Shown: positions 10,187 to 20,892 of the stretch, one piece after another | How positions within the stretch are numbered: position 1 is the first letter of the stretch | Layout of the letters: each line of letters opens with the position of its first letter | Origin: Streptomyces sp. NBC_01237 | GTDB lineage: Bacteria > Actinomycetota > Actinomycetes > Streptomycetales > Streptomycetaceae | DNA: 64,000 nt | Assembly (NCBI RefSeq): GCF_035917275.1 | Contig: NZ_CP108508.1 | Span: 2,046,001-2,110,000 of the forward strand | Direction of reading: 5' to 3' | Notes under the pieces: model-generated | What the model saw: only the letters and a program-made list of their open reading frames with translations | Databases searched by the model: none | Told to the model about the DNA's origin: nothing | Program-made: the position numbers and the translations under genes

Positions 10187-10549
10187 ATGGTGCACATCGG
10201 AAGCGTGGTGATGGGCGCGTCGGACGTGGCGCGGGCGGCGGCCTTCTGGAAGGCGGCGCTGGGCTATGTGGAGCGCGAGCCCGCGACGGACGACTGGGTG
10301 GTACTGGTCCCGGACGGGGGCACGGGGGCCGGGCTGTCGCTGGGGCGCAGCGAGTCCCCGGTGCAGGAGGTCCCGCGGGTCCATCTGGACCTCTACTCCG
10401 CCGCTCAGACCGCCGAGGTGGAGCGGCTGGTCGCGCTCGGCGCGGTCCGGGTGGCGTGGGAGCTCTACCCGCCGGACCCGGACTTCGTCGTGCTGGCCGA
10501 CCCCGAGGGGAACAGGTTCTGCGTGATCGATACGGAGCACGGCGGCTGA
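10187..10549 (+). CDS. VOC (glyoxalase/bleomycin-resistance fold) family protein
   Basis: The 120-residue protein has the vicinal oxygen chelate pattern of two beta-alpha-beta-beta-beta units: MVHIGSVVMGASDVARAAAFWKAALGY at the start and VLADPEGNRFCVID at the end, a hallmark of glyoxalase-like proteins. VHLDLY in the middle carries a conserved His. It is a standalone gene just after the operon terminator and convergent with the PH-domain genes. Substrate unknown. Confidence 0.85.
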   Translation: MVHIGSVVMGASDVARAAAFWKAALGYVEREPATDDWVVLVPDGGTGAGLSLGRSESPVQEVPRVHLDLYSAAQTAEVERLVALGAVRVAWELYPPDPDFVVLADPEGNRFCVIDTEHGG

Positions 10550-10554
10550 CCGCC

Positions 10555-12144
10555 TCAGACGTCCTTCGGGGAGTGCTCCGGCGTCCTCGGGGCGTGCTCG
10601 GGCGCCGGGGTGGGCCCGAGCGTCGCCGGGGTGCGCTCCGGGCTCCTCGGGGTGCGCTCCAGGAAGGGTTCCAGGAGGCCGGGGACGGCTTCGGCGGCGA
10701 AGGTGAGGCCCTCGCCCGCGTCGGTGTCGTACGCCGTGTAGGCGCCCGCTCCGGCGGCCGTGGTGGCCGTGACGCTCAGCAGTCCGGCCCGCCGCTGGAA
10801 GTACGACTGCTTGACCGTCCAGCCGATCACCCCGGCCCGTTCCAGGGCCGCGGTGGAGCGCCGTAGGGTGCCCGACCGGGTCACCAGGTACCGGCCGCCG
10901 ACGGCATGTCCGAGCGCCCGGTAGGCGTCCAGCGCGAGCAGGACCGCGACGGGCGGGAACACCACCGCGCAGACGAGCGCGATCCAGAGCAGGACGGGCG
11001 TGAGCAGCGCCCCGAGCACGGCCAGCACCAGGGCGGGAGCGAGGGTCGACCAGAGCGCCCAGCGCAGTCTCCGGCGGCGGGCGGCACGGGGGTGCCCGGT
11101 GAGCGGGACCCCGGTCGGGGTGTGTGTCTCCCGCAGCACCTCGGCGGCGACGCTGTCGGCCAACTGCCGGGGCACGGGCGGGAGCAGGGTGTTGTGGTCG
11201 GCGTTCTTCGAGTCCTCGTCCTTGGCCATCCCGGTGGTGATCGCGTCCAGCCGGGCGGCGCCCAGCAACCGGACGCCGAGCGGCTCCACGAGGTCCACCC
11301 CGTGCAGCCTGGCCTCCTCGACGGAGATGGACCGGGTGGTCAGCAGCCCGCGCCGGACCCGCAGGGTGCCACCCGGCTCACGCTCCAGGCGGTAGTTCCA
11401 CCACATCTCGACCCAGAGTCCGAGCGCTCCGACGGCCCCCGCGACGACGGCCGCGACGACCAGGGTCACGACCGTCCAGAGCACCGGGGTGTCCCGGAAG
11501 CGGTCGCCGACCCAGGCGATGACCTGGCGCTGTGCCCCGACCCACTCGCTGACCTGGAGCACCGCTCCTGCCGCGGCTCCGCCGAGCATCGGGGCGACGA
11601 ACGAGACCGGGGCGTAGCGGATCCACCGCGGGTCGAGGGTGGCCAGCTCACCCTCTCGGTGGGTGCCTTCGGCTCCGGTGGCGGTGCGTTCCAGCAGGAG
11701 CCTGCGCAGCCGTTCGCCCTCGCCGCGGGTCACCGGGTCGAGTTCCAGGGTGGATTCACCGCCGGTGTGCTCCCCGGTGCCGATCTTGACCGTGACGAGG
11801 CCGAGGAGACGCAGCATCAGGTGGGCGGTGAGGTCGACGCTGCGGATGCGTTCGCGGGCCAGGGAGCGGCGTTTGACGAGCAGGAGGCCGGTGTGGAGGT
11901 CGACGCGTTCGGGGCCGACGCGGTAGCGGGTGCGGCGCCAGCGGACGTAGTCACCGGCCGTCGCGCAGCCGATCAGCAGGACGGCTCCGGCCAGCACCCA
12001 CAGCGCGGCCGTTCCCGTCCCGAGCCGGCCGGAGAGACCGACGGTGGTCGGTACGGCCGCGCCCGCCACGACGCCCGCCGTGACGAGCGCGGTGACGAGC
12101 ACCGTACGGGGGTGCAGGCGGCGCCAGTCGTCCACCGCGCTCAT
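10555..12144 (-). CDS. Large PH-domain (DUF304/YdbT-type) membrane protein
   Basis: The 529-residue integral membrane protein has the layout of YdbT-like proteins: an N-terminal pair of helices, a bacterial PH domain (YRVGPERVDLHTGLLLVKRR then ERIRSVDLTAHLMLRLLGLV), a second pair of helices near residues 195-245, another PH-like domain (LRVRRGLLTTRSISVEEARL), two more helices and a third partial PH repeat (YLVTRSGTLRRSTAALERAG). The C-terminal 40 residues are Pro/Thr/Arg-rich with repeated RTP units. ATG 12144 overlaps the stop of the upstream small PH gene (ATGA), so the two are coupled and probably form one complex. Function unknown; in Bacillus a homologous pair affects antimicrobial tolerance. 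Confidence 0.85.
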   Translation of the reverse strand: MSAVDDWRRLHPRTVLVTALVTAGVVAGAAVPTTVGLSGRLGTGTAALWVLAGAVLLIGCATAGDYVRWRRTRYRVGPERVDLHTGLLLVKRRSLARERIRSVDLTAHLMLRLLGLVTVKIGTGEHTGGESTLELDPVTRGEGERLRRLLLERTATGAEGTHREGELATLDPRWIRYAPVSFVAPMLGGAAAGAVLQVSEWVGAQRQVIAWVGDRFRDTPVLWTVVTLVVAAVVAGAVGALGLWVEMWWNYRLEREPGGTLRVRRGLLTTRSISVEEARLHGVDLVEPLGVRLLGAARLDAITTGMAKDEDSKNADHNTLLPPVPRQLADSVAAEVLRETHTPTGVPLTGHPRAARRRRLRWALWSTLAPALVLAVLGALLTPVLLWIALVCAVVFPPVAVLLALDAYRALGHAVGGRYLVTRSGTLRRSTAALERAGVIGWTVKQSYFQRRAGLLSVTATTAAGAGAYTAYDTDAGEGLTFAAEAVPGLLEPFLERTPRSPERTPATLGPTPAPEHAPRTPEHSPKDV

Positions 12145-12644
12145 GTGGCGTCGCCGGGGGTGTCCTGGGTGATCCGGGTCAGCCGCTCGGCCAGCTCCGC
12201 CGCCACCTCGTGGTCCAGTCCCTCGATCTTCACCGCGCCCTTGGCCGACGCGGTGGTGACGGTGACCGTGGCGAGCCGGAAGAGCTGTTCCAGCGGACCG
12301 CGCACGGTGTCCACGGTCTGGATGCGGGACATCGGCGCGATCCGCCACTCCTGCCACAGGACACCGGTGCGGACGTACACCGCGTCCTCGGTGACCTCCC
12401 ACCGGTGCGTACGGAACCACCACAGGGGGAGAAGGACGGCACAGGCCGATCCGGCCGCCGCCAGCACCGCGGCGGGCAGCAGCAGCCAGAGGCGGGCGGG
12501 CTCGATGAGCGCGCCCAGCACACCGAGCACCACGACCGGCAACGCGGTCAGCAGCGCCCACTGGGCCCGCCACCAGCCGACGGCCCGCCCGTCCAGTCTG
12601 TTGTTCGGCGGCCGGAGCCGTACCGTCCCCTCCCCCTGCGGCAT
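12141..12644 (-). CDS. Small PH-domain (YdbS-type) membrane protein
   Basis: The 167-residue protein has two adjacent membrane helices (WALLTALPVVVLGVLGALI and LWLLLPAAVLAAAGSACAVL) followed by one bacterial PH domain (WEVTEDAVYVRTGVLWQEWR, MSRIQTVDTVRGPLEQLFRL). It is the usual small partner of the large PH protein, with which it overlaps by 4 nt. It starts 4 nt after the pgi stop, so pgi and both PH genes may share a transcript. Confidence 0.85.
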   Translation of the reverse strand: MPQGEGTVRLRPPNNRLDGRAVGWWRAQWALLTALPVVVLGVLGALIEPARLWLLLPAAVLAAAGSACAVLLPLWWFRTHRWEVTEDAVYVRTGVLWQEWRIAPMSRIQTVDTVRGPLEQLFRLATVTVTTASAKGAVKIEGLDHEVAAELAERLTRITQDTPGDAT

Positions 12645-12648
12645 CGGC

Positions 12649-14301
12649 TCAGCGCCCCCGCAGCGTGCGGTAGGCGGCGACCAGCGCGGCGGTGGAGCTG
12701 TCCAGCTGCTCGCCGCCGGTGCCCTCGGTCAGGACCGGCTCGATCTTCCTGGCGAGGACCTTGCCGAGCTCGACGCCCCACTGGTCGAAGGAGTCGATGT
12801 TCCAGACGGCGCCCTGGACGAAGACCTTGTGCTCGTAGAGCGCGATCAGCTGGCCGAGGACCGAGGGGGTCAGCTTGTCGGCGAGGATTGTGGTCGTCGG
12901 GTGGTTGCCCCGGAACGTCTTGTGCGGAACCAGCTCCTCGGGCACCCCTTCCGCACGGACCTCGTCGGGCGTCTTGCCGAAGGCGAGGGCCTGGGTCTGG
13001 GCGAAGAAGTTGGCCATCAGCAGGTCGTGCTGGGCGATCAGTCCGGGCAGCAGGTCGTGCACCGGGGCGGCGAAGCCGATGAAGTCCGCCGGGATCATCT
13101 TCGTGCCCTGGTGGATCAGCTGGTAGTAGGCGTGCTGGCCGTTGGTGCCGGGCGTGCCCCAGACCACCGGACCGGTCTGCCAGTCGACGGGGTTGCCGTC
13201 CCGGTCGACGGACTTGCCGTTGGACTCCATGTCCAGCTGCTGGAGGTACGCGGTGAACTTGGACAGGTAGTGGCTGTAGGGCAGCACCGCGTGCGACTGG
13301 GCGTCGAAGAAGGCGCCGTACCAGACACCCAGCAGGCCGAGCAGCAGCGGGGCGTTCTCCTCGGCGGGCGCGGTACGGAAGTGCTCGTCGACGAGGTGGA
13401 AGCCGTCGAGCATCTCGCGGAACCGCTCCGGGCCGATGGCGATCATCAGCGAGAGGCCGATCGCGGAGTCGTAGGAGTACCGGCCGCCGACCCAGTCCCA
13501 GAACTCGAACATGTTGGCCGTGTCGATACCGAAGTCCGCGACCTTCTCGGCATTGGTCGACAGCGCCACGAAGTGCTGGGCGACGGCGTCCTGACCGGCC
13601 TTCAGCTCGGTGAGCAGCCAGTCGCGCGCGGAGGTGGCGTTGGTGATGGTCTCGATCGTGGTGAACGTCTTGGACGCGACGATGAACAGCGTCTCGGCCG
13701 CGTCGAGGTCGCGGACCGCCTCGTGGAGGTCGGCGCCGTCGACGTTGGAGACGAAGCGGACGGTGAGCGAGCGGTCCGTGAAGGAGCGCAGCACCTCGTA
13801 CGCCATGGCGGGGCCCAGGTCGGAGCCGCCGATGCCGATGTTCACGATGTTCTTGACGGGACGGCCGGTGTGACCGGTCCACTGCCCCGCCCTGACCTTC
13901 TCGGAGAAGGCGGCCATCTTGTCGAGGACGGCGTGCACGCCGGGCACCACGTTCTCGCCGTCGACCTCGATCACGGCGTCGCGCGGGGCGCGGAGCGCGG
14001 TGTGCAGGACGGCCCGGTCCTCGGTGGTGTTGATCTTCTCGCCGCGGAACATCGCGTCCCGCAGCTCCGCGACCCGGGTGGCGGCGGCGAGCTCGCGCAG
14101 CAGGCGGAGCGTCTCGTCGGTGACCAGGTGCTTGGAGTAGTCGAGGTGGAGGTCGCCGACCCGCAGGGTGTAGGCGCTGCCGCGGTCCGGACTGTCCGCG
14201 AACAGCTGTCGCAGATGGGTCCCGCCGAGCTCTTCACGGTGCTTGCCGAGAGCCGTCCACTCGGGCATCTGATTGAGCCTGGTTCGGCTTTGTGCGTTCA
14301 T
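12649..14301 (-). CDS. pgi: Glucose-6-phosphate isomerase
   Basis: Interconverts glucose 6-phosphate and fructose 6-phosphate, linking glycolysis to the neighbouring pentose phosphate operon. The 550-residue protein has [34 protein letters not shown] with its active-site His, and the C-terminal signature [17 protein letters not shown] 14301 gives the family-typical [15 protein letters not shown]; an in-frame extension to 14355 lacks homology-like sequence. Six nucleotides separate it from the PH-domain pair. Confidence 0.95.
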   Translation of the reverse strand: MNAQSRTRLNQMPEWTALGKHREELGGTHLRQLFADSPDRGSAYTLRVGDLHLDYSKHLVTDETLRLLRELAAATRVAELRDAMFRGEKINTTEDRAVLHTALRAPRDAVIEVDGENVVPGVHAVLDKMAAFSEKVRAGQWTGHTGRPVKNIVNIGIGGSDLGPAMAYEVLRSFTDRSLTVRFVSNVDGADLHEAVRDLDAAETLFIVASKTFTTIETITNATSARDWLLTELKAGQDAVAQHFVALSTNAEKVADFGIDTANMFEFWDWVGGRYSYDSAIGLSLMIAIGPERFREMLDGFHLVDEHFRTAPAEENAPLLLGLLGVWYGAFFDAQSHAVLPYSHYLSKFTAYLQQLDMESNGKSVDRDGNPVDWQTGPVVWGTPGTNGQHAYYQLIHQGTKMIPADFIGFAAPVHDLLPGLIAQHDLLMANFFAQTQALAFGKTPDEVRAEGVPEELVPHKTFRGNHPTTTILADKLTPSVLGQLIALYEHKVFVQGAVWNIDSFDQWGVELGKVLARKIEPVLTEGTGGEQLDSSTAALVAAYRTLRGR

Positions 14302-14434
14302 CGCGGATATCAGCCCACTTCTTCTCGTACTTGCGCATCCCCGCTGCCCCTCCAACCTAATTGATCCGAGGTCATCGGGGCGCGAGGGCGGGCTGCGGCA
14401 CGGGAATCACGGGCGACTGCGCGGGAATTGCAGT

Positions 14435-14464
14435 CCGGCCGGACACCCTGGGGTGCCCGGCCGG
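14435..14464 (-). terminator. Terminator after the RbpA-family gene
   Basis: A 13-bp stem with one A-C mismatch (CCGGCCGGACACC with GGTGCCCGGCCGG) and a 4-nt loop starts 11 nt past the stop codon on the minus strand. Confidence 0.75.
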
Positions 14465-14474
14465 TGAACGTCTT

Positions 14475-14810
14475 CTAGATTTCGCCGCGGAGTTTGGCAA
14501 GTGCCTCGGCGAGAATGGCTTCGCCGTCCGCGTCACTGCGCCGTTCCCGTACGTACGCCAGATGCGTCTTGTACGGCTCGGTGCGGGGCGGGTCCGGCGG
14601 GCTGTCCCGGTCCTGGCCGGCCGGGAAGCCGCAGCGCGGGCAGTCCCAGGTCTCCGGTACCTGCGCGTCATGGGCGAAGCTCGGCTGCGTCTCGTGCCCG
14701 TTCGAGCACCAGAAGGAGATGCGGAGGCGCGGTGCGGACTCGCCCCGCTCGGCCTCCCCCATCGGCCCCGCTCCGACCCGGCTTCCCCGAATCGCGTTGC
14801 CACTTGCCAC
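14475..14810 (-). CDS. RNA polymerase-binding protein, RbpA family
   Basis: Actinobacterial protein that binds the principal sigma factor and RNA polymerase and helps open complex formation. The 111-residue sequence has a zinc-type site made by CSNGHE (C35, H39) and CPRC (C57, C60), an N-terminal MASGNAIRGSRVGAGPMGEA that matches the RNAP-contacting tail plus basic linker, and a C-terminal helix region (YKTHLAYVRERRSDADGEAI) matching the sigma-interaction domain. All four metal ligands are kept here. Streptomyces has two RbpA-type proteins; from its sequence and place beside secG I think this is the less-studied paralogue (sometimes called RbpB). The GTG start follows AGGGAG. Confidence 0.88.
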   Translation of the reverse strand: MASGNAIRGSRVGAGPMGEAERGESAPRLRISFWCSNGHETQPSFAHDAQVPETWDCPRCGFPAGQDRDSPPDPPRTEPYKTHLAYVRERRSDADGEAILAEALAKLRGEI

Positions 14811-14849
14811 GGTCGTAACTCCCTGCGTGATGGTGCTCGAAGATGCCCC

Positions 14850-14877
14850 AGTCTACGTAAGGCCCAACGCGCGTCCA
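14850..14877 (-). promoter_or_regulatory. Putative housekeeping promoter of the RbpA-family gene
   Basis: On the minus strand TGGACG (14877-14872) and TAGACT (14855-14850) are spaced 16 bp apart, close to the streptomycete TTGACN/TAGRRT consensus. Transcription would start near 14843, leaving a leader of about 33 nt with AGGGAG before GTG 14810. I see no sigma-R type GGAAT/GTT pair. Confidence 0.5.
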
Positions 14878-14919
14878 GTGAAAGGAGTTACACCCTCACC
14901 GGGATTCGCGGACGACGGG

Positions 14920-15156
14920 TCAGTTGTCCAGCTTGATCAGCAGACCAAGGACCACAATGCAGGCGAACCAGCCCAGACCGACCACGACGGTGATGCGGTC
15001 GAGGTTGCGCTCGGCGACCGAGGAACCACCGACGGAGGACTGCATACCGCCACCGAACATGTCGGAGAGGCCGCCGCCCTTTCCCTTGTGCATCAGCACC
15101 AGCAGCATCAGCAGCAGGCTGAAGACGATCAGGGCGATCTCGAACCCCAAAATCAC
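14920..15156 (-). CDS. secG: Preprotein translocase subunit SecG
   Basis: Small membrane subunit of the SecYEG channel. The 78-residue protein has two hydrophobic segments (ALIVFSLLLMLLVLMHKG and ITVVVGLGWFACIVVLGLLI) separated by the conserved cytoplasmic loop KGGGLSDMFGGG, which is diagnostic. GTG start at 15156. It follows tpiA after a hairpin, as in most actinobacteria. Confidence 0.95.
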   Translation of the reverse strand: MILGFEIALIVFSLLLMLLVLMHKGKGGGLSDMFGGGMQSSVGGSSVAERNLDRITVVVGLGWFACIVVLGLLIKLDN

Positions 15157-15203
15157 GGCTGGTCCCTACTTTCCGGAATTCTTAGGACTGCATGTACGGA
15201 CAA

Positions 15204-15237
15204 CGGGGGCCGGAGGGTGTTACCCCCTCGGCCCCCG
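15204..15237 (-). terminator. Hairpin between tpiA and secG
   Basis: A 9-bp stem (CGGGGGCCG with CGGCCCCCG) continues through a one-base bulge into a 4-bp AGGG/CCCT stem, 32 nt downstream of tpiA on the minus strand. It may attenuate read-through into secG. Confidence 0.65.
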
Positions 15238-15269
15238 CAAGGGTACGACGGATCCGCGCTAGCGCATAC

Positions 15270-16046
15270 TCACTGGTCGCGGAAGCGGACGATCTTGACG
15301 AACTCGTCGGTGTCCAGCGCGGCGCCGCCGATCAGGGCACCGTCCACGTCCGGCTGAGCCATGATGGCCGCGACATTGCCGGACTTCACCGAGCCGCCGT
15401 ACTGGATGCGGACGGCGTCGGCCAGCTCCTGCGAGTACAGCTCGGCCAGCCGGCGGCGGATCGCTCCGCACACCTCCTGGGCGTCCTCGGGGGTGGCGAC
15501 CTCGCCGGTCCCGATGGCCCAGACCGGCTCGTAGGCGATCACGATGGACTCGGCCTGCTCGGCCGGGATGTCCTTGAGGGCACCGTCGAGCTGCGCGAGC
15601 GTGTAGGAGACCTGGTCACCGGCCTTGCGGATGTCCAGGCCCTCGCCGACGCAGAGGATCGGGGTCAGGCCGTGCTTGAACGCGGCCTTCACCTTGGCGT
15701 TGCAGACCTCGTCGGTCTCGGCGTGGTACTGGCGGCGCTCGCTGTGGCCGACGGCCACGTACGTGCACTTCAGCTTGGCGAGCATGGCGCCGGAGATCTC
15801 ACCGGTGTACGCGCCGGAGTCGTGCGCCGAGATGTCCTGGGCGCCGTACTTGATCTTCAGCTTGTCGCCGTCGACCAGGGTCTGCACGGAGCGCAGGTCG
15901 GTGAAGGGCGGCAGGACGGCGACCTCTACGGCGTCGTAGTCCTTGTCGGCGAGGGCGAAGGCGAGCTTCTGGACGTGAGCGATGGCCTCAAGGTGGTTGA
16001 GGTTCATCTTCCAGTTGCCCGCCATCAGCGGGGTGCGGGTGGTCAT
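15270..16046 (-). CDS. tpiA: Triosephosphate isomerase
   Basis: Interconverts dihydroxyacetone phosphate and glyceraldehyde 3-phosphate. The 258-residue TIM barrel shows GNWKMN near the N-terminus (Asn/Lys of the active site), [12 protein letters not shown] (catalytic His) and [12 protein letters not shown] (catalytic Glu), plus the phosphate-binding [11 protein letters not shown] and ALIGGAALD. It begins 6 nt after the pgk stop, so pgk and tpiA form an operon. Confidence 0.97.
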   Translation of the reverse strand: MTTRTPLMAGNWKMNLNHLEAIAHVQKLAFALADKDYDAVEVAVLPPFTDLRSVQTLVDGDKLKIKYGAQDISAHDSGAYTGEISGAMLAKLKCTYVAVGHSERRQYHAETDEVCNAKVKAAFKHGLTPILCVGEGLDIRKAGDQVSYTLAQLDGALKDIPAEQAESIVIAYEPVWAIGTGEVATPEDAQEVCGAIRRRLAELYSQELADAVRIQYGGSVKSGNVAAIMAQPDVDGALIGGAALDTDEFVKIVRFRDQ

Positions 16047-16052
16047 GAAGAG

Positions 16053-17264
16053 TCAGTCCTCCAGTGCGGCGAGGCCGGGAAGCGTCTTGCCCTCGAGGTA
16101 TTCGAGGCTGGCGCCGCCACCGGTCGAGATGTGGCCGAATGCGTTCTCGTCGAAGCCCAGGATGCGGACGGCGGCGGCGGAGTCGCCACCGCCGACGACG
16201 CTGAAGGCCGGGGAGTCGACGAGTGCCTGGGCGAGCGCGCGCGTGCCCTCGGCGTAGTCGGGGTGTTCGAAGACGCCCATGGGGCCGTTCCAGAAGACGG
16301 TGGCCGCGTCGGCGAGCTTCGATGCGTACAGCTTGCGGGTCTCGGGACCGAGGTCCAGACCCTGCCGGCCGGCCGGGATGGCGTCGGCGGCGACCGTGCT
16401 CGGGTGGGCCGGGGCCTTGGTCTTCAGGTCCGGGAACTCGCCCGCGACCAGGACGTCGACGGGGAGCACGAACTCCACGCCGAGCTCCTGGGCACGCTTG
16501 AGGTAGCCCTGGACGGCCGGGACCTGGTCCTCCTGGAGCAGCGAGTTGCCGACCTCGTGGCCCTGGGCCTTGAGGAAGGTGTACGCCATGCCGCCGCCGA
16601 TCAGGATGCGGTCGGCCTTCTCCAGCAGGTGGTCGATGACCCCGAGCTTGTCGGAGACCTTGGCGCCGCCGAGGACGACGGCGTACGGCCGCTTGACGTC
16701 GGAGGTGAGCTTCTTCAGTACGCCGACCTCGGTGGCGATGAGGAAGCCCGCGTAGTGCGGCAGCCGGGCCGGGAGGTCGAAGACCGAGGCGTGCTTGCGG
16801 TGGACGGCGCCGAAGCCGTCGCCCACGTACACATCGGCGAGCTCGGCCAGCTGGTCGGCGAAGGCACCGCGCTCGGCGTCGTCCTTCGCCGTCTCACCGG
16901 CGTTGAAGCGCAGGTTCTCGATGACGGCGACCTGGCCGTCGGTGAGCGCGGCGACCGTGGCGCGGGCGGACTCGCCGACGGTGTCGGTCGCGAAGGCGAC
17001 GTCCTTGCCGAGGAGCTCACCCAGGCGGGCGGCGGCGGGCGCCAGCGAGAAGGCCGGGTCCGGGGCACCCTTGGGGCGGCCCAGGTGCGAGGCGACGATG
17101 ACCCGCGCACCGGCGTCGGCGAGCTTGGCGACCGTCGGGACGACGGCCCGGATGCGGCCGTCGTCGGTGATGGTGGTGCCGTCGAGCGGCACATTGAGGT
17201 CGGCGCGGACGAATACCCGCTTGCCCGCGACCCCTTCGGCGAGAAGTTCGTCGATCGTCTTCAT
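16053..17264 (-). CDS. pgk: Phosphoglycerate kinase
   Basis: Makes ATP from 1,3-bisphosphoglycerate. The 403-residue protein has the N-terminal [14 protein letters not shown] signature, the basic substrate motif [21 protein letters not shown], and the C-terminal nucleotide-binding [12 protein letters not shown] 17264 is chosen because AAGGAG lies 11 nt upstream; an ORF extension to 17303 runs into the gap terminator. It is followed directly by tpiA. Confidence 0.97.
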   Translation of the reverse strand: MKTIDELLAEGVAGKRVFVRADLNVPLDGTTITDDGRIRAVVPTVAKLADAGARVIVASHLGRPKGAPDPAFSLAPAAARLGELLGKDVAFATDTVGESARATVAALTDGQVAVIENLRFNAGETAKDDAERGAFADQLAELADVYVGDGFGAVHRKHASVFDLPARLPHYAGFLIATEVGVLKKLTSDVKRPYAVVLGGAKVSDKLGVIDHLLEKADRILIGGGMAYTFLKAQGHEVGNSLLQEDQVPAVQGYLKRAQELGVEFVLPVDVLVAGEFPDLKTKAPAHPSTVAADAIPAGRQGLDLGPETRKLYASKLADAATVFWNGPMGVFEHPDYAEGTRALAQALVDSPAFSVVGGGDSAAAVRILGFDENAFGHISTGGGASLEYLEGKTLPGLAALED

Positions 17265-17304
17265 CAGTTCCGTTACTCCTTGCAACGACGGATGAGCATG
17301 CAAG

Positions 17305-17342
17305 GGGGCTCGAACGGCGCCGCGTTGCGCCGTTCGAGCCCC
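17305..17342 (-). terminator. Strong terminator between gap and pgk
   Basis: A perfect 16-bp inverted repeat (GGGGCTCGAACGGCGC with its complement) and a 6-nt loop lie 34 nt after the gap stop codon on the minus strand. It separates gap from pgk-tpiA, so those genes are likely transcribed as two units or by partial read-through. Confidence 0.85.
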
Positions 17343-17375
17343 ACTCTCACATCGAGATGCCTGCCGATCCGAGGA

Positions 17376-18401
<1,026 letters not shown>

Positions 18402-18512
18402 TTAGGTACGCCGGTTTTCGACGCCGGCGAGTTGTATGGGATGTCCCCGACCGCCTCCGACCCTACCTCTCCAAGGGCCCGGGAGTGACATCGAGAGGGC
18501 CGGACGAGCAGG

Positions 18513-18546
18513 CGGGCCCGTACTCCCGAGTAGGAGTACGGGCCCG
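18513..18546 (-). terminator. Hairpin downstream of whiA (second)
   Basis: A perfect 14-bp stem CGGGCCCGTACTCC with its complement and a 6-nt loop. With the hairpin at 18567-18590 it forms a tandem terminator pair for the uvrC-rapZ-yvcK-whiA transcript. Confidence 0.7.
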
Positions 18547-18566
18547 GAGTCCTTTGGTCCCTACGC

Positions 18567-18590
18567 GGCCCGGGACCTTGGTCCCGGGCC
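18567..18590 (-). terminator. Hairpin downstream of whiA (first)
   Basis: A perfect 10-bp stem GGCCCGGGAC with GTCCCGGGCC and a 4-nt loop CTTG. Confidence 0.65.
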
Positions 18591-18626
18591 TGTGGGAGGC
18601 GGTACGGAGCATCGGCTCCGGAGGGT

Positions 18627-18670
18627 TCGCGGCGCCTTCCCGAAGAGGTCGCGGCGCCTTCGCGAAGGGG
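18627..18670. repeat. Imperfect 22-bp direct repeat
   Basis: Two copies of TCGCGGCGCCTTCSCGAAGR in tandem at a 22-bp period, with two differences. They lie between the whiA terminators and the 44-bp repeat block. Confidence 0.6.
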
Positions 18671-18726
18671 TCCGGCGACCGGTCGGCGCGGTCGTGTGCT
18701 GCCGGCCCGCGCCGGGTCCCGGCGGG

Positions 18727-18863
18727 GCGGTCACGGCCTGGGTCGGCTCGGGCGCCCGGGTACCGGCCGGGCGGTCACGGCCTGGGTCGGCTCGGGCGCC
18801 CGGGTACCGGCCGGGCGGTCACGGCCTGGGTCGGCTCGGGCGCCCGGGTACCGGCCGGGCGGT
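18727..18863. repeat. 44-bp tandem repeat, three perfect copies
   Basis: Units start at 18727, 18771 and 18815 and begin GCGGTCACGGCCTGGGTCGG; a 5-base fragment of a fourth copy ends the block. The copies appear identical. Each holds CGGGTACCGG, a short palindrome. The period is not a multiple of three, and the block lies 15 bp beyond the whiA stop codon, so it is noncoding 3' sequence. Confidence 0.9.
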
Positions 18864-18877
18864 GCGCAGGGGCCCGG

Positions 18878-19867
18878 TCAGCCGACGAGGCCGTCGGCCA
18901 GCTCCTCGCTCAGGGTGGACTCCGTCCCCGGGATACCCAGGTCCTGGGCCCGCTTGTCGGCCATGGCCAGCAGTCGGCGGATCCGGCCCGCGACCGCGTC
19001 CTTGGTCAGCGGCGGGTCGGCGAGCGCGCCCAGTTCCTCCAGGGACGCCTGCTTGTGCTCCATGCGCAGGCGTCCGGCTGCCGCGAGGTGCTCGGGCACC
19101 TCCTCGCCCAGGATCTCCAGCGCGCGCCCCACCCGGGCCCCGGCCGCCACCGCGGCCCGTGCCGAGCGGCGGAGGTTGGCGTCGTCGAAGTTGGCCAGCC
19201 GGTTCGCCGTGGCCCGGACCTCGCGCCGCATCCGGCGCTCCTCCCAGGCCAGCACCGACTCATGGGCGCCGAGCCGGGTCAGCAGCGCGCCGATCGCGTC
19301 GCCGTCCCGGACGACGACACGGTCCACGCCGCGCACCTCGCGCGCCTTCGCCGCGATGGAGAGCCTGCGGGCCGCACCGACCAGTGCGAGCGCCGCCTCC
19401 GGACCCGGGCAGGTCACCTCCAGCGAGGAGGAGCGGCCCGGCTCGGTGAGCGAGCCGTGCGCCAGGAACGCCCCGCGCCAGGCCGCCTCCGCGTCGCAGG
19501 TGGCCCCCGAGACCACCTGCGGGGGGAGCCCGCGGATGGGACGGCCGCGGCCGTCCACCAGGCCGGTCTGGCGGGCCAGCTGGTCACCGCCCGCCACCAC
19601 GCGGACGACATAGCGCGAGCCGCGCCGCAGCCCGCCGGGAGCCATCACGATCAGTTCGGAGCTGTGCCCGAAGATTTCGAGAATGTCGCGCTTGAGCCGG
19701 CGCGCCGCCATCGCGGTGTCCAGCTCCGCCTCGATCACAATCCGGCCGCTCACCAGGTGCAGCCCGCCCGCGAAACGAAGAATCGCCGAGACTTCTGCCT
19801 TCCTGCAGCAGGTCCGGGTGACGGGAAGCCGAGAGATTTCGTCCTTCACCGCTGGCGTCATCGCCAT
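18878..19867 (-). CDS. whiA: Sporulation regulator WhiA
   Basis: DNA-binding regulator that acts with WhiB to start sporulation septation in aerial hyphae. The 329-residue protein begins [20 protein letters not shown] and has an N-terminal homing-endonuclease (LAGLIDADG)-like fold and a C-terminal helix-turn-helix ([31 protein letters not shown], in two adjoining helices). It overlaps yvcK by 10 nt, so it is the last gene of the uvrC-rapZ-yvcK-whiA unit. Tandem hairpins follow it. Confidence 0.97.
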   Translation of the reverse strand: MAMTPAVKDEISRLPVTRTCCRKAEVSAILRFAGGLHLVSGRIVIEAELDTAMAARRLKRDILEIFGHSSELIVMAPGGLRRGSRYVVRVVAGGDQLARQTGLVDGRGRPIRGLPPQVVSGATCDAEAAWRGAFLAHGSLTEPGRSSSLEVTCPGPEAALALVGAARRLSIAAKAREVRGVDRVVVRDGDAIGALLTRLGAHESVLAWEERRMRREVRATANRLANFDDANLRRSARAAVAAGARVGRALEILGEEVPEHLAAAGRLRMEHKQASLEELGALADPPLTKDAVAGRIRRLLAMADKRAQDLGIPGTESTLSEELADGLVG

Positions 19868-20892
19868 GGGCCGATCCTTCCATGCATCCGAAAAATACGG
19901 TCGTACGCGGCGGCCAACAGCTCCGGATCATGAATCGGAACGCCGTCGGGTGAGGCCACAGGCGCCAGCTCGACCGCGGCACCGAGCCGTTTTGCGGCAT
20001 CGGCGAGGGACTCGCGATCGGGCACGGCGGCCTCGTCGGCCAGCACCACGTCCAGGGCGAGTTTAGGGGCGTGTCGTCCCAAAACCTCCAAATGACGCTG
20101 CGGAGAGAAGCCATCTGTTTCACCGGGTTGTGGCGCGAGGTTCAGCGAAAGGACCTTCCGGGCCTTCGTGGAGACCAGCGCGTCGAGCAGATCCGGCACC
20201 AGCAGATGGGGAATCACGGAGGAGAACCAGGAGCCGGGGCCGAGCACCACCCAGTCCGCGTCGAGGACGGCCTCGACCGCTTCGGGGACGGCCGGCGGGT
20301 CGATCGGGACGACGTGCACGGACTGCACCTCGCCCGGAGTGAGCGCCACCGTCGCCTGGCCACGCACCGTGACGATGTCCTCGGGGCGGTCGGGGTCGTG
20401 CCCCCGTACCAGCGCCTGGAGCTCCAGCGGCACGGCCGACATCGGCAGCACCCGGCCGTGCGCGCCGAGCAGCTTGCCGACCAGGTCGAGAGCCTGGACA
20501 TGGTCGCCGAGCTGCTCCCAGAGGGCGACGATCAGCAGATTGCCGACCGCGTGCTCGTGCAGATCGCCCTTGGACACGAAGCGGTGCTGGATGACCCGGG
20601 ACCAGGTCTGGCCCCAGTCGTCGTCACCGCAGAGCGCGGCGAGCGCCTTGCGCAGGTCGCCGGGCGGCAGGACGCCCAGCTCCTCGCGCAGCCTGCCGCT
20701 GGAGCCCCCGTCGTCGGCGACGGTGACCACGGCCGTGAGATCGCCGGTGATCCGGCGCAGCGCCGCGAGGGACGCCGACAGTCCCATGCCGCCGCCGAGC
20801 GCGACGACCTTGGGCTGCGCGCCGCGCTTGCGGCCGGAGAGCGCCGAGGTGGCTCTGCTGAGTCTCCGCAGACGCAGATTGCGCCCGGTCAC
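19858..20892 (-). CDS. yvcK: YvcK/CofD-like UDP-GlcNAc-binding protein
   Basis: Gluconeogenesis-factor family protein that binds UDP-GlcNAc and affects growth and cell shape. The 344-residue protein has the glycine loop [36 protein letters not shown] and [16 protein letters not shown], all family signatures. GTG 20892 overlaps the rapZ stop (GTGA). The order rapZ-yvcK-whiA is conserved in Gram-positives. Confidence 0.94.
   Translation of the reverse strand: MTGRNLRLRRLSRATSALSGRKRGAQPKVVALGGGMGLSASLAALRRITGDLTAVVTVADDGGSSGRLREELGVLPPGDLRKALAALCGDDDWGQTWSRVIQHRFVSKGDLHEHAVGNLLIVALWEQLGDHVQALDLVGKLLGAHGRVLPMSAVPLELQALVRGHDPDRPEDIVTVRGQATVALTPGEVQSVHVVPIDPPAVPEAVEAVLDADWVVLGPGSWFSSVIPHLLVPDLLDALVSTKARKVLSLNLAPQPGETDGFSPQRHLEVLGRHAPKLALDVVLADEAAVPDRESLADAAKRLGAAVELAPVASPDGVPIHDPELLAAAYDRIFRMHGRIGPWR

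Noticed and set aside
18727..18863. A CRISPR array.
   Set aside because: The 44-bp units are directly adjacent with no unique spacers, and no cas gene is present.
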